This document shows positions 36,590-44,954 of a stretch of DNA of 64,000 bases, piece after piece; position 1 is the stretch's first letter; the number at the start of each line of letters is the position of its first letter. The translations under genes and the position numbers were made by a program. The notes below the pieces were generated by a model. That model searched no databases, was not told where the DNA came from, and was given only the letters and a program-made list of their open reading frames with translations. Where the stretch lies: positions 5,800 through 69,799 of the forward strand of contig CAZXCK010000007.1 of assembly GCA_964639225.1 (NCBI GenBank), written 5' to 3'. This DNA is from CAZXCK01 sp964639225 (lineage in GTDB: Bacteria > Chloroflexota > Anaerolineae > Aggregatilineales > Phototrophicaceae).

Positions 36590-37444
36590 TTACCGCCGAT
36601 TTTCGCCTGTGTCAGGCAGGCAGGTCGCACGCAGCGTGTCGACAAACGCCTGTGCTGTTGCGAATCGATCGTCCGGGTTTTTAGCCGCCGCCTGAGCAAT
36701 AATGCGCCACTGTTCGACCGTCAGCCGGGGATGCCGCGCGATGGGCGTCTCAATGTGAGCGATCGCAATCAGATAGTCGGGGCCGTTTTCTGATTCGTGA
36801 AAGGGCCGCTGTCCGGTGAGCAGTTCGTAAGCCATGATTCCCAGCGCGTAAATATCGGTCTGGTGCGACAGTTCGCCGCCCAACCACTGCTCCGGGGCCA
36901 TGTAACGTCCGCTACCCGGTGGTTTGGAACCAGGGCGCGTCAGCCGGGGGTCAATCAGCGGATTTAATGCCAGGCCAAAATCGGTCAGGTAACAGTCGCC
37001 ACCATCAGCAGACAACAGAATGTTCTCCGGTTTGACATCCCGGTGAATGCTGCCCAGTTCCCGGTCAATATGGTCCAGCGCGTTGGCCATCTGCGACAGA
37101 TAGCGCAGCCCCTGGGTGACTGGAAGGGGATGGCCGGTTTCCAGGCGCTGGCGCAGCGTCCCGCCAGCTATGTAACGCGAGATGATATAACGCCGACCGT
37201 CCCATTCCCCAAATGCGACAACCGGAACAATGTGAGGGTGAACCACACTCGACGCCTTCAGCATTTCGTTTTCAAACCGCTCCACACGCTCCTGATCGTT
37301 GCGGATATGTGGCAGCAGCAGCTTAATGGCAACTTCGTCATTCGTCTGAAGATGGTAAGCTAACCACACCTCACCATTACCACCAGCACCCAACTGATGA
37401 ACTAACCTGTAGGCATCAAATTCAACTCCTGCCGCCAACACCAC
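36590..37444 (-). CDS. Hanks-type serine/threonine protein kinase
   Basis: A 284-aa protein consisting almost only of a kinase domain. It shows the glycine loop LGAGGNGEVW, catalytic K41 (VAIK), E60 in helix C, HRD loop IHRDVKPEN with D136, D155-F-G, the APE motif MAPEQW, and a C-lobe DIYALGIMAYELLTGQRPF. There is no TM helix and no PASTA or other sensor domain, so it is a soluble minimal kinase. The start is GTG with no strong RBS and is uncertain. Substrates are unknown. Confidence 0.9.
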   Translation of the reverse strand: MVLAAGVEFDAYRLVHQLGAGGNGEVWLAYHLQTNDEVAIKLLLPHIRNDQERVERFENEMLKASSVVHPHIVPVVAFGEWDGRRYIISRYIAGGTLRQRLETGHPLPVTQGLRYLSQMANALDHIDRELGSIHRDVKPENILLSADGGDCYLTDFGLALNPLIDPRLTRPGSKPPGSGRYMAPEQWLGGELSHQTDIYALGIMAYELLTGQRPFHESENGPDYLIAIAHIETPIARHPRLTVEQWRIIAQAAAKNPDDRFATAQAFVDTLRATCLPDTGENRR

Positions 37445-37685
37445 GATGTCACGTCCTTTGTCTCTGCCTGACCGGTGCGGACCTGAAACGTGTCCTGATT
37501 ACTATTGTAGACCGGGTTAGGTGCCGATGCTATGCACCCGTTGCCCAAACGCCAGCAAGCCGTATAAGGCCGTAGGCAAGGCGCAGGGCAGATGGTAGAG
37601 TCAGGATAGGCTATCTTGGCAAGTTGAATATCATCGCAATCCCCGTCGGCGACACCCATCACAGCCCTTCACTTAGGAAAGCATC

Positions 37686-38765
37686 ATGCGTATTCTGCTC
37701 ATCGAACCATACTACGGCGGCAGTCACAAAGCCTGGGCCGATGAACTTCAACGATTCTCCCGCCACTCCATCGACCTGCTGACCCTGCCGGCTCAGTTCT
37801 GGAAATGGCGTATGCAGGGCGGCGCGATAACACTGGCCCGCCACTACCAGCAAATTGAGCAGAAGCCTGACCTGCTGCTCATGACCGATATGGTGAATGT
37901 CGCCACGTTTCGCGCGCTCACCCGTACCGAGATCCCCATCGCGCTCTACTTCCACGAAAACCAGCTCAGCTATCCGCAGAACGCGCGCCAGCGTCATGGC
38001 TGGCAGTATGGCTTCGTCAACACCATTAGCGCACTGGCCGCCGATGCTGTCCTGTTCAGCAGCCAGTACCATCACGACGTATTCTTCGAGTATCTGCCCC
38101 GCCTGTTGAAGCACTTCGGCGATTACAACGAACTTGAATCCGTCCCAGCTATCCGTGAAAAAACATCAGTGCTGCCGCTGGCCGTCGATCTGCGCCGCTT
38201 CGACGCGCATCGCGTAAACAAAGTGCCTGGCGCACCGCCGTTGATTCTGTGGAACCATCGCTGGGAACCCGACAAAAACCCTGCACTATTCTTCGCCGCA
38301 CTCGACAAACTCATGGCCGCCAACTTCGATTTCCGCGTGGCCATCGTCGGCGAGAACCCGCGCCAGAAGTTCGCCGACTTCGACGCCATACGCCAGCGAC
38401 TCGGCGACCGCATGACACACTACGGTTATGTGGACAGCTTCACCGATTATGCCCGGCTGTTATGGTCCGCCGATTATGTCGTTAGCGCCGCCCAGCAGGA
38501 ATTCTTCGGTATCGCCGTCGCCGAGGCCATCTACTGCGGCTGTGCGCCCATCCTGCCGCATCGCCTGAACTATCCCTATCTCGTACCAGCAGATCATCAT
38601 TCGATTTGTCTATATCCAGGCGATAAACTCAGCGCCCTGCTCCAGGGCCACCTGCGCGGCCAGTTCCAGCCAGACCTCGACGCGCTACGCACCCACATCG
38701 CCCGCCACGACTGGGCAGCGCTTATCGACCATTACGACGACACATTCGCCCGTCTCATCACCTGA
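37686..38765 (+). CDS. DUF3524 glycosyltransferase, resembling tRNA-queuosine alpha-mannosyltransferase
   Basis: A 359-aa GT-B-type glycosyltransferase. The N-terminal ~170 residues (ILLIEPYYGGSHKAWADEL; TDMVNVATFRAL; FHENQLSYP) match the DUF3524 domain of GTDC1/QTMAN, which mannosylates queuosine in tRNA-Asp in animals. The C-terminal nucleotide-sugar domain has LWNHRWEPDKNP, VGENPR and the E-x7-E-like SAAQQEFFGIAVAEAIYCG. It lies 122 nt upstream of the glutaminyl-tRNA synthetase gene, a tRNA context consistent with, but not proof of, a tRNA substrate. Confidence 0.85.
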   Translation: MRILLIEPYYGGSHKAWADELQRFSRHSIDLLTLPAQFWKWRMQGGAITLARHYQQIEQKPDLLLMTDMVNVATFRALTRTEIPIALYFHENQLSYPQNARQRHGWQYGFVNTISALAADAVLFSSQYHHDVFFEYLPRLLKHFGDYNELESVPAIREKTSVLPLAVDLRRFDAHRVNKVPGAPPLILWNHRWEPDKNPALFFAALDKLMAANFDFRVAIVGENPRQKFADFDAIRQRLGDRMTHYGYVDSFTDYARLLWSADYVVSAAQQEFFGIAVAEAIYCGCAPILPHRLNYPYLVPADHHSICLYPGDKLSALLQGHLRGQFQPDLDALRTHIARHDWAALIDHYDDTFARLIT

Positions 38766-38781
38766 ACAGCTATACCAACGC

Positions 38782-38810
38782 CTGAAGTCTGCTGCAAGAT
38801 GCGCTATAAT
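38782..38810 (+). promoter_or_regulatory. sigma70-type promoter of glnS
   Basis: CTGAAG (38782-38787), 17-bp spacer, perfect TATAAT (38805-38810), about 77 nt before the glnS start. It indicates that glnS can be transcribed separately from the glycosyltransferase gene. Confidence 0.65.
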
Positions 38811-38887
38811 GGCCGTCCTGAAGGCTGGTTACGCCAGCTACAGGGCAACTTTGCGAGGGATTCCATTAGATATCAGGTGAAAGCGAC

Positions 38888-40573
38888 ATGACCGACAGCA
38901 GCGCCACCGCCGCGCCGCGTTCCAATTTCATCCGCGACATCATCGACGAGGATATGCGCACTGGCAAGTGGGATGGCCGTGTCCATACCCGCTTCCCGCC
39001 AGAGCCAAACGGCTATCTGCACATCGGCCACGCCAAGTCGATCTGCCTTAACTTTGGGTTGGCCCGTGACTATCAGGGCAAGTGCAACCTGCGCTTCGAC
39101 GATACCAACCCCATCAAAGAAGAACAACAGTACATCGATGCCATCATCGAGGACGTGCGCTGGCTGGGCTTCGACTGGGGAGATCGTCTGTTTTATGCGT
39201 CCGACTATTTCGACCAGCTCTACGCCTGGGCTGTGCAGTTGATTAAGGCGGGCAAGGCATACGTCGATCACCTCAGCCCGGACGAAATCCGCGAATATCG
39301 TGGTACACTGACCGAACCCGGCAAGAACAGCCCTTATCGTGACCGTTCGATTGAGGAAAACCTGGACCTGTTCGAGCGCATGAAAAACGGTGACTTCGCC
39401 GAAGGCGAATGCGTGCTGCGCGCCAAAATCGACATGGCGTCAGGCAACATCAACATGCGCGATCCGGTCCTGTACCGCGTACTGCACGCCCACCATCCCC
39501 GTACCGGCGACAAGTGGTGTATTTATCCGATGTACGACTGGGCACACGGCCAGTCAGACTCTATCGAAGGCATCACGCATTCGATCTGCACCCTCGAATT
39601 CGAGGACCATCGCCCCCTGTACGACTGGTTTCTGGACAACCTGGGTGTCTACCATCCACAGCAGATCGAGTTCGCGCGCCTCAACCTGACCAACACCGTA
39701 CTCAGCAAGCGTCGTCTCATCCGGTTGGTGACCGAGAAGCACGTCAGCGGCTGGGATGACCCGCGCATGCCGACCATCTCCGGACTGCGCCGGCGCGGCT
39801 ACACACCGCAGGCCATCCGCGATTTTGCCGACGTCATCGGCGTGTCGAAATCTAACAGCATGGTCGAGATGGCCCTGCTGGAACACTGCGCCCGCCAGGA
39901 CCTCAACCGGCACGCCCTGCGGGTGATGGCCGTACTAAATCCGATTAAAGTCGTACTGGAGAACTACCCCGAAGGTCAGGTCGAAGAACTGGAAGCCGTC
40001 AACAATCCCGAAGACCCGGACGCCGGCACGCGCACCGTGCCCTTCGCCCGCGAGCTGTACATCGACCGCGACGACTTCATGGAAGACCCACCCAAGAAAT
40101 TCTTCCGGCTGGCTCCTGGCCGCGAAGTCCGCCTCCGCTACGGCTACTTCATCAAATGTGAGTCAGTTGTCAAGGACGACGCGGGCAACATCGTCGAGCT
40201 GCGCTGCACCTATGACCCGGCCACGCGCGGCGGCAACGCTCCGGATGGGCGTAAAGTCAAGGCAACCATCCATTGGGTAGCTGCGCAGTCCGCGCTGGAC
40301 GCCGAGGTGCGCCTGTACGAGCATCTTTTCAACAGCAGAATACCCGGCGAAAACACCGAGGATTTCGTCAACGACATCAACCCGGATTCGCTGCAAATAC
40401 TCACCGGCTGCAAGCTGGAACCCAGCTTAGCGAGCGCCAGACCCGGCGACCGTTTCCAGTTCGAGCGTGTGGGTTACTTCTGCGTCGATCCCGACTCGAC
40501 CGATAGCGGTCTGGTATTCAATCGCACCGTTTCCCTGCGTGACGACTGGGCACGTATCCAGAAGCGGAGCTGA
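38888..40573 (+). CDS. glnS: glutaminyl-tRNA synthetase
   Basis: A 561-aa class Ib synthetase charging tRNA-Gln directly. The N-terminal FPPEPNGYLHIGHAKS has the HIGH motif and the GlnRS (not GluRS) pattern; VLSKRRL is the KMSKS-equivalent. Two C-terminal anticodon-binding beta-barrels follow, and the length fits E. coli GlnRS (554 aa). ATG follows GGTGAAAGCG. Its presence implies that this organism need not depend only on the GatCAB route for Gln-tRNA. Confidence 0.96.
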   Translation: MTDSSATAAPRSNFIRDIIDEDMRTGKWDGRVHTRFPPEPNGYLHIGHAKSICLNFGLARDYQGKCNLRFDDTNPIKEEQQYIDAIIEDVRWLGFDWGDRLFYASDYFDQLYAWAVQLIKAGKAYVDHLSPDEIREYRGTLTEPGKNSPYRDRSIEENLDLFERMKNGDFAEGECVLRAKIDMASGNINMRDPVLYRVLHAHHPRTGDKWCIYPMYDWAHGQSDSIEGITHSICTLEFEDHRPLYDWFLDNLGVYHPQQIEFARLNLTNTVLSKRRLIRLVTEKHVSGWDDPRMPTISGLRRRGYTPQAIRDFADVIGVSKSNSMVEMALLEHCARQDLNRHALRVMAVLNPIKVVLENYPEGQVEELEAVNNPEDPDAGTRTVPFARELYIDRDDFMEDPPKKFFRLAPGREVRLRYGYFIKCESVVKDDAGNIVELRCTYDPATRGGNAPDGRKVKATIHWVAAQSALDAEVRLYEHLFNSRIPGENTEDFVNDINPDSLQILTGCKLEPSLASARPGDRFQFERVGYFCVDPDSTDSGLVFNRTVSLRDDWARIQKRS

Positions 40574-40620
40574 GTTTACACCCCGCGCTGCGACCAATCG
40601 ACCGCGACAAAAATGCAAAA

Positions 40621-40660
40621 AGCCGCCCATTCTGATCTTTTGTGATCGGGATGGGCGGCT
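40621..40660. terminator. terminator between glnS and the convergent oxidoreductase gene
   Basis: AGCCGCCCAT (40621-40630) pairs with ATGGGCGGCT (40651-40660), with an inner TGATC/GATC pairing and A-run before it. It can serve both convergent genes. Confidence 0.75.
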
Positions 40661-40685
40661 CGGTTTAGATGTGCGCTGATTTACA

Positions 40686-41774
40686 TCACTGCCGGGGATT
40701 CAGCCACAGGTCTATCGGAATCTCAACTTCGGGCGGCTCGTAAGGCCAGTCGATGCGTCTCCCCTCACCAGCCGACTGATAGGCCGCGTGGATAATACGC
40801 AGCACTTCCAGGCCGTCCTCGCCGGTTTCAATCGGCTCTTCCTTGCCCAGGATCACATTGACAAAGTGCTGCATCTCCTGCGGGAAGCCGTAGTTCCACT
40901 CTTCCTCAAAGCCGGTGAACGTCCAGCCGACAGTCGTGTCCGCCTTTTCGACCGCGTAGCCATAGCCGGACTTGCTGTGAGTCATAAAGGCGTTGCCATG
41001 AATCAGGTCAGCGCTGGTGTTGCCCTGCGTGCCATAGACAGCGCACTTATCGTCGATGCCACCGGTCTTGGCCCAACTATTCTCACACACGGCCAGCGCG
41101 CCGTTCTCAAACTCCACCATACACAGGCTGTGATCGTCGCCTTTGGTGCGCTCTTTATGCACATACGTCCCTAGCACAGCGGTCACGCTTTTGACTTTAG
41201 GCCGGTCCAGAATCCAGCGCGCGAACTCAATCGAATGGCAGCCCATATCCAGCAGCACGCCACCCCCGCTCTGCTCGACGTTCCAGAACCAGGGCGAGTG
41301 CGGGCCGTCATGCTCTTCGCTCTGCTTGACCAGGAACACATCGCCCAGCGCGCCCTCACTGATGAGCTTCTTCACGCGCACGTACTTGGGCGCGAAGCAC
41401 AGCATCTCGCCGTAGACCAGCTTGACGCCGGCTTTGGCGACGGCATCCAGCATAATCCGCGCCTCACGCATATTGCGAGCGAAAGGCTTCTCGCACATGA
41501 TGTGCTTACCAGCCTCGGCGGCGGCAACCACGATCTCTTCGTGCAGATAGTTGGGTACAGCGACGGTGATGCCGTCGATGTCATCACGCCTCAGCAGTTC
41601 ACGGTAATCCTCGTAAGCGTGGGGAATGCCGTAGCACTCGGCGAAAGACGCCGCCTTACCTGGCGTGCGCGACGCCACCGCGACGATCTCCGCGTTGTGG
41701 CAGTGCTGGAGTCCCTGCGCATGAATATTACCGATGAAGCCCGTGCCAATAATGCCAACCCGTACTTTTTCCAT
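40686..41774 (-). CDS. Gfo/Idh/MocA family oxidoreductase
   Basis: A 362-aa NAD(P)-dependent sugar or polyol dehydrogenase-type protein. The Rossmann motif is VGIIGTGFIGNIHAQG, the catalytic-loop Lys lies in CEKPFARN, and the C-terminal domain contains SGGGVLLDMGCHSIEF with the usual His. It is the last gene of the minus-strand sugar operon and lies 23 nt after a second Gfo/Idh gene. The two are only moderately similar, suggesting successive oxidations or different substrates. Confidence 0.92.
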   Translation of the reverse strand: MEKVRVGIIGTGFIGNIHAQGLQHCHNAEIVAVASRTPGKAASFAECYGIPHAYEDYRELLRRDDIDGITVAVPNYLHEEIVVAAAEAGKHIMCEKPFARNMREARIMLDAVAKAGVKLVYGEMLCFAPKYVRVKKLISEGALGDVFLVKQSEEHDGPHSPWFWNVEQSGGGVLLDMGCHSIEFARWILDRPKVKSVTAVLGTYVHKERTKGDDHSLCMVEFENGALAVCENSWAKTGGIDDKCAVYGTQGNTSADLIHGNAFMTHSKSGYGYAVEKADTTVGWTFTGFEEEWNYGFPQEMQHFVNVILGKEEPIETGEDGLEVLRIIHAAYQSAGEGRRIDWPYEPPEVEIPIDLWLNPRQ

Positions 41775-41797
41775 AAGTCTATTCTCCTGCCTGTATG

Positions 41798-42864
41798 CTA
41801 TTCGTCAAGAATATACTGCACCACTTTACCAGTGGCCTTCTCTTTCAGAATGCGCTTGAAGCGACCATCCGGCATCTTTTCCTCTTTGATGAGGTAATGC
41901 TCGGCATCATATTCGCGTAGCGCCTTATCAGTCTCCGCCTCGTCCTGGCCCCGCCAGTCGTCGATGATGACCGGTTCCCATTGTTTGCTCTCCGCAGAGC
42001 GATAAGCCGCGTCCATGATGGCGTTGACCACATAGCCGTCGTAGAAGCTCTCCATCGGCTGGGTGCTGTTGTCCAGCGAGTCGAGCATATCGCGGAACAT
42101 ATCGGTATAACCCAGCGCGCCCACTTCATCGCCCACCGGGAACAGCCAACCGGTCTCGGTCTCAGCTTTCTCCGCCACGTAACCGGAGCCGCCACCAGAT
42201 GAGAACATCTCGAAACCGGTGCGCAGCCAGTGATTCAGCCAGATTGTCCCTTCGGTCCCGGATACCTCGTCGCGCAGGTCCATGCCACCCCGGAAGGTCC
42301 ATGCCACTTCAAACTGGCCGATAGCGCCGTTAGCGTAACGCACCAAACCAACCGCGCTGTCCTCGGCCTCGATAGGGTGGACCTGCGTATCAGCCCAGCA
42401 CATCACCTCGACCGGGCGCACGTCCTTGCCGATAAAGTTGCGGCTGATCTCGATGCAGTGACAACCCATGTCGATGATAGCGCCACCACCGGACTGTGCC
42501 TTATCCCAGAACCAGTCGCTGTGCGGGCCTGGATGCGCCTCACGGGAACGCGCCCACAGCACCCGCCCAACGGCGCCCTTCTGCACCGAATCCAGCGCTT
42601 TGAGCGTTTTGGGNNNNNNNNNNNNNNNNNNNNNNNNNNNNNNNNNNNNNNNNNNNNNNNNNNNNNNNNNNNNNNNNNNNNNNNNNNNNNNNNNNNNNNN
42701 NNNNNNNNNNNNNCCGGGATATCCCAGTCTGTGGCGAACTGTTTGGCGCGTTCCTCGCTGCGGCTGTATGCAACCATCACCCGGTCGCGGCTGCGACCGC
42801 TGTGCAGGGTCATCGTGTAAAACATACCGATCAGACCGGTTCCAAGCATCGTAATCTTGCGCAT
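41798..42864 (-). CDS. Gfo/Idh/MocA family oxidoreductase, interrupted by an assembly gap
   Basis: The N-terminal ~50 residues (ITMLGTGLIGMFYTMTLHSG Rossmann motif) and the C-terminal ~270 residues (SGGGAIIDMGCHCIEISR; YVVNAIMDAAYRSAE) are separated by 100 N at 42614-42713. The two parts are in different frames only because the gap length is a placeholder. Compared with the neighbouring paralog about 80 residues (roughly 240 nt) are missing, including the EKP lysine motif. The start ATG is preceded by AAGGAGA. It belongs to the operon with the ABC transporter. Confidence 0.88.
42614..42713. other. 100-N assembly gap inside an oxidoreductase gene
   Basis: Exactly 100 N. The flanking sequences share no overlap, so sequence is truly missing. 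Comparison with the paralog downstream suggests about 240 nt rather than 100. Confidence 0.95.
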
Positions 42865-42969
42865 GAGTTCTCCTTAAAAGTAGCGTGTCCATTATTTGAT
42901 CGAAAACGCGCTGCTCACCTGCCAGTTCTCACAGCCAGGCAAACAACGCGCACAGTACACAACTTCATT

Positions 42970-43947
42970 TTACTGGCGCAGTGTGCGTTGTCGCCCGTAG
43001 ACCGAAAGCAGCAGCACCAGCACCGTCCCCAGCACCATGAACTGGTAAGCCTGTTGGAGCTGCAACGCCCGCAGCAGGCTGTCAATCAGCGTGAGCACCA
43101 GCGCGCCCGACATCGTGCCCCAGTAGCTGCCCTTGCCACCAGCCAGCACGGTGCCCCCCACCACCACCGCCGCGATCGACGGAAACAGGTAGGGCTGCCC
43201 CAGATTCAGGAACACCGTCTGCGTGAAGCCCAACAGCGTAAAACCACCAAATGCCGCCAGGAAACCGCTCAGCGTGTAAGTGGCGATCACAACCAGCGGC
43301 ACGTTGACACCGGACAGCGTCGCCGTTTTGCGATTCACACCGACTGCGAACAACTGCTTGCCGTAATTCGTGCGCTCCAGCAACAGCCACATGCCAATCC
43401 CGACCAGAATCCACAGGAAAACCACCCCTGGCACACCCAGAACCAGCGGGCTGGCGATAAAACGACGCATCAGTGATGGCGTGTCACCGATGAGCTGGCC
43501 GCGCGTCACAATCAGAACTGTACCCTGGACCACACCAGCCATCGCCAATGTCATCACCAGCGGCGGAATCCGCAGCAGGATCACCCCCAGTCCGTTCATC
43601 AGGCCAATACCGGCGCCAACAGCCAATGCCACCAACAGCGCCGGGACCATCATCGCGTTGTCGCCATCGCTGATGCGGAAAACCAGGATGGCGCTCAACG
43701 TCACCACCGCGCCCACCGACAGGTCGATACCCTCCCCGCCACTGATGATGACCAGCGTCTGCCCGGCAGCGATGATGCCCAGGAAGGCCGCCGCACGCAC
43801 GATGTTGATAGCCTGCGTTACGTTGACAAAGTTCGGGTTAATCAGACCGCCCGCAAAGAACAGAATCACCGCCAGGATGAGCGCCACCATCGGCGGACTG
43901 ACATAATCAAACAGGCGTCGCACACTATTCAGCGTTGTGGTGGTCAT
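42970..43947 (-). CDS. ribose-type sugar ABC permease (RbsC family)
   Basis: A 325-aa inner-membrane permease of the branched-chain/ribose (BPD_transp_2) family with about ten hydrophobic segments. The family signature SGGEGIDLSVGAVVTLSA occurs early and GGKGSYWGTMSGALVLTLID late. ATG at 43947 follows GAGGGAAAG and overlaps the stop of the preceding permease by 4 nt. It forms a heterodimeric channel with that permease. Confidence 0.92.
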   Translation of the reverse strand: MTTTTLNSVRRLFDYVSPPMVALILAVILFFAGGLINPNFVNVTQAINIVRAAAFLGIIAAGQTLVIISGGEGIDLSVGAVVTLSAILVFRISDGDNAMMVPALLVALAVGAGIGLMNGLGVILLRIPPLVMTLAMAGVVQGTVLIVTRGQLIGDTPSLMRRFIASPLVLGVPGVVFLWILVGIGMWLLLERTNYGKQLFAVGVNRKTATLSGVNVPLVVIATYTLSGFLAAFGGFTLLGFTQTVFLNLGQPYLFPSIAAVVVGGTVLAGGKGSYWGTMSGALVLTLIDSLLRALQLQQAYQFMVLGTVLVLLLSVYGRQRTLRQ

Positions 43948-44954
43948 GCGCTTTCCCTCCTGACGAGCCGCTGCCATATCGCCCCGACGAACACCGGCTG
44001 CCCGCGCATCAGCCGGACCAGCCCTGGACCGGCCAGCGCCACCAGAATAATCAGCGCGTCAACCAGCGTCTGCGACCACGTCGGCACATTGGCAAACGAG
44101 ATAATATTGCGGATGGTCCCCAGGATCAGCACACCGATCACCGTACCAACCACACCGCCCTGACCACCAGCCAGGCGAGTCCCACCCAGCACCACCGCCA
44201 CAATCGAATCCAGCGTCATGGCATCACCGATGCGGGGATTGCCAGTGCCTACCGACATCGTGATCGCCAAACCGGCCAGTGCCGCCATCAGGCCACCGAT
44301 CACATACGTGCTTAAGCGGACGCGATTCACCGGCACACCGGTCGTATAGGCGGCGTCAGCATTGCTGCCCGTCGCCAGCAGATACTGGCCGTAGCGTGTC
44401 GAGCGCAGCAGCAGCCAGATGAGCACCAGCACGACAATCACATAAGCCGTAAAGGGCACGCCCAGCGGCGTATCTCGATACAGACGTGCCAGGTCCGACG
44501 GAACCGAGCCACCAGGGCGCGGCAGAATATACAACGCCAGCCCCGCGTAGATGAAACTGGTGGCATACGTTGTCACGATGGGCTGCAACCGCAGGTAAGC
44601 GACACAGAAGCCGTTGAGCGCGCCAGCCAGCATACCGGCCCCACACCCTGCCAGAATCGCCAGAATAACCTCGGTTGCCGTCGAGTCGCGGGTGATGAGC
44701 GTGACCAGAATGGCATTGACCATTGACACCATCGCGCCCACCGATAGATCAATGCCACCGCCGATAATCACCACCGTCTGGCCGGCAGCCAGCAAAATCA
44801 GCGGCAGAAACACGCGCAGATTGCCATTCAGCACGCGCAGTTCAAACATATTGGGCTGATGATAATAATTGATGGCGATGGCGGCTACGAGAATAGCCAG
44901 CGCGAACAGATACGTATGGCGCAGGCTGATGCGCTGCAGGTTAATCTGATTCAA
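43944..44954 (-). CDS. ribose-type sugar ABC permease (RbsC family)
   Basis: A 336-aa permease paralogous to the next one, with IGGGIDLSVGAMVSMVNAIL and GGTRLAGGQGGVVGTVIGV. The start is TTG at 44954, supported by AGGAGG seven bases before it and by the absence of any ATG until well into the first helices; it overlaps the ATPase gene by 14 nt. Two different permeases imply a heterodimer, as in AraH-like or inositol systems with paired permeases. Confidence 0.9.
   Translation of the reverse strand: MNQINLQRISLRHTYLFALAILVAAIAINYYHQPNMFELRVLNGNLRVFLPLILLAAGQTVVIIGGGIDLSVGAMVSMVNAILVTLITRDSTATEVILAILAGCGAGMLAGALNGFCVAYLRLQPIVTTYATSFIYAGLALYILPRPGGSVPSDLARLYRDTPLGVPFTAYVIVVLVLIWLLLRSTRYGQYLLATGSNADAAYTTGVPVNRVRLSTYVIGGLMAALAGLAITMSVGTGNPRIGDAMTLDSIVAVVLGGTRLAGGQGGVVGTVIGVLILGTIRNIISFANVPTWSQTLVDALIILVALAGPGLVRLMRGQPVFVGAIWQRLVRRESA

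Noticed and set aside
42230..42820. Open frame running across the 100-N gap on the plus strand
   Set aside because: It exists only because N codons are read through; the minus strand carries a clear Gfo/Idh oxidoreductase.
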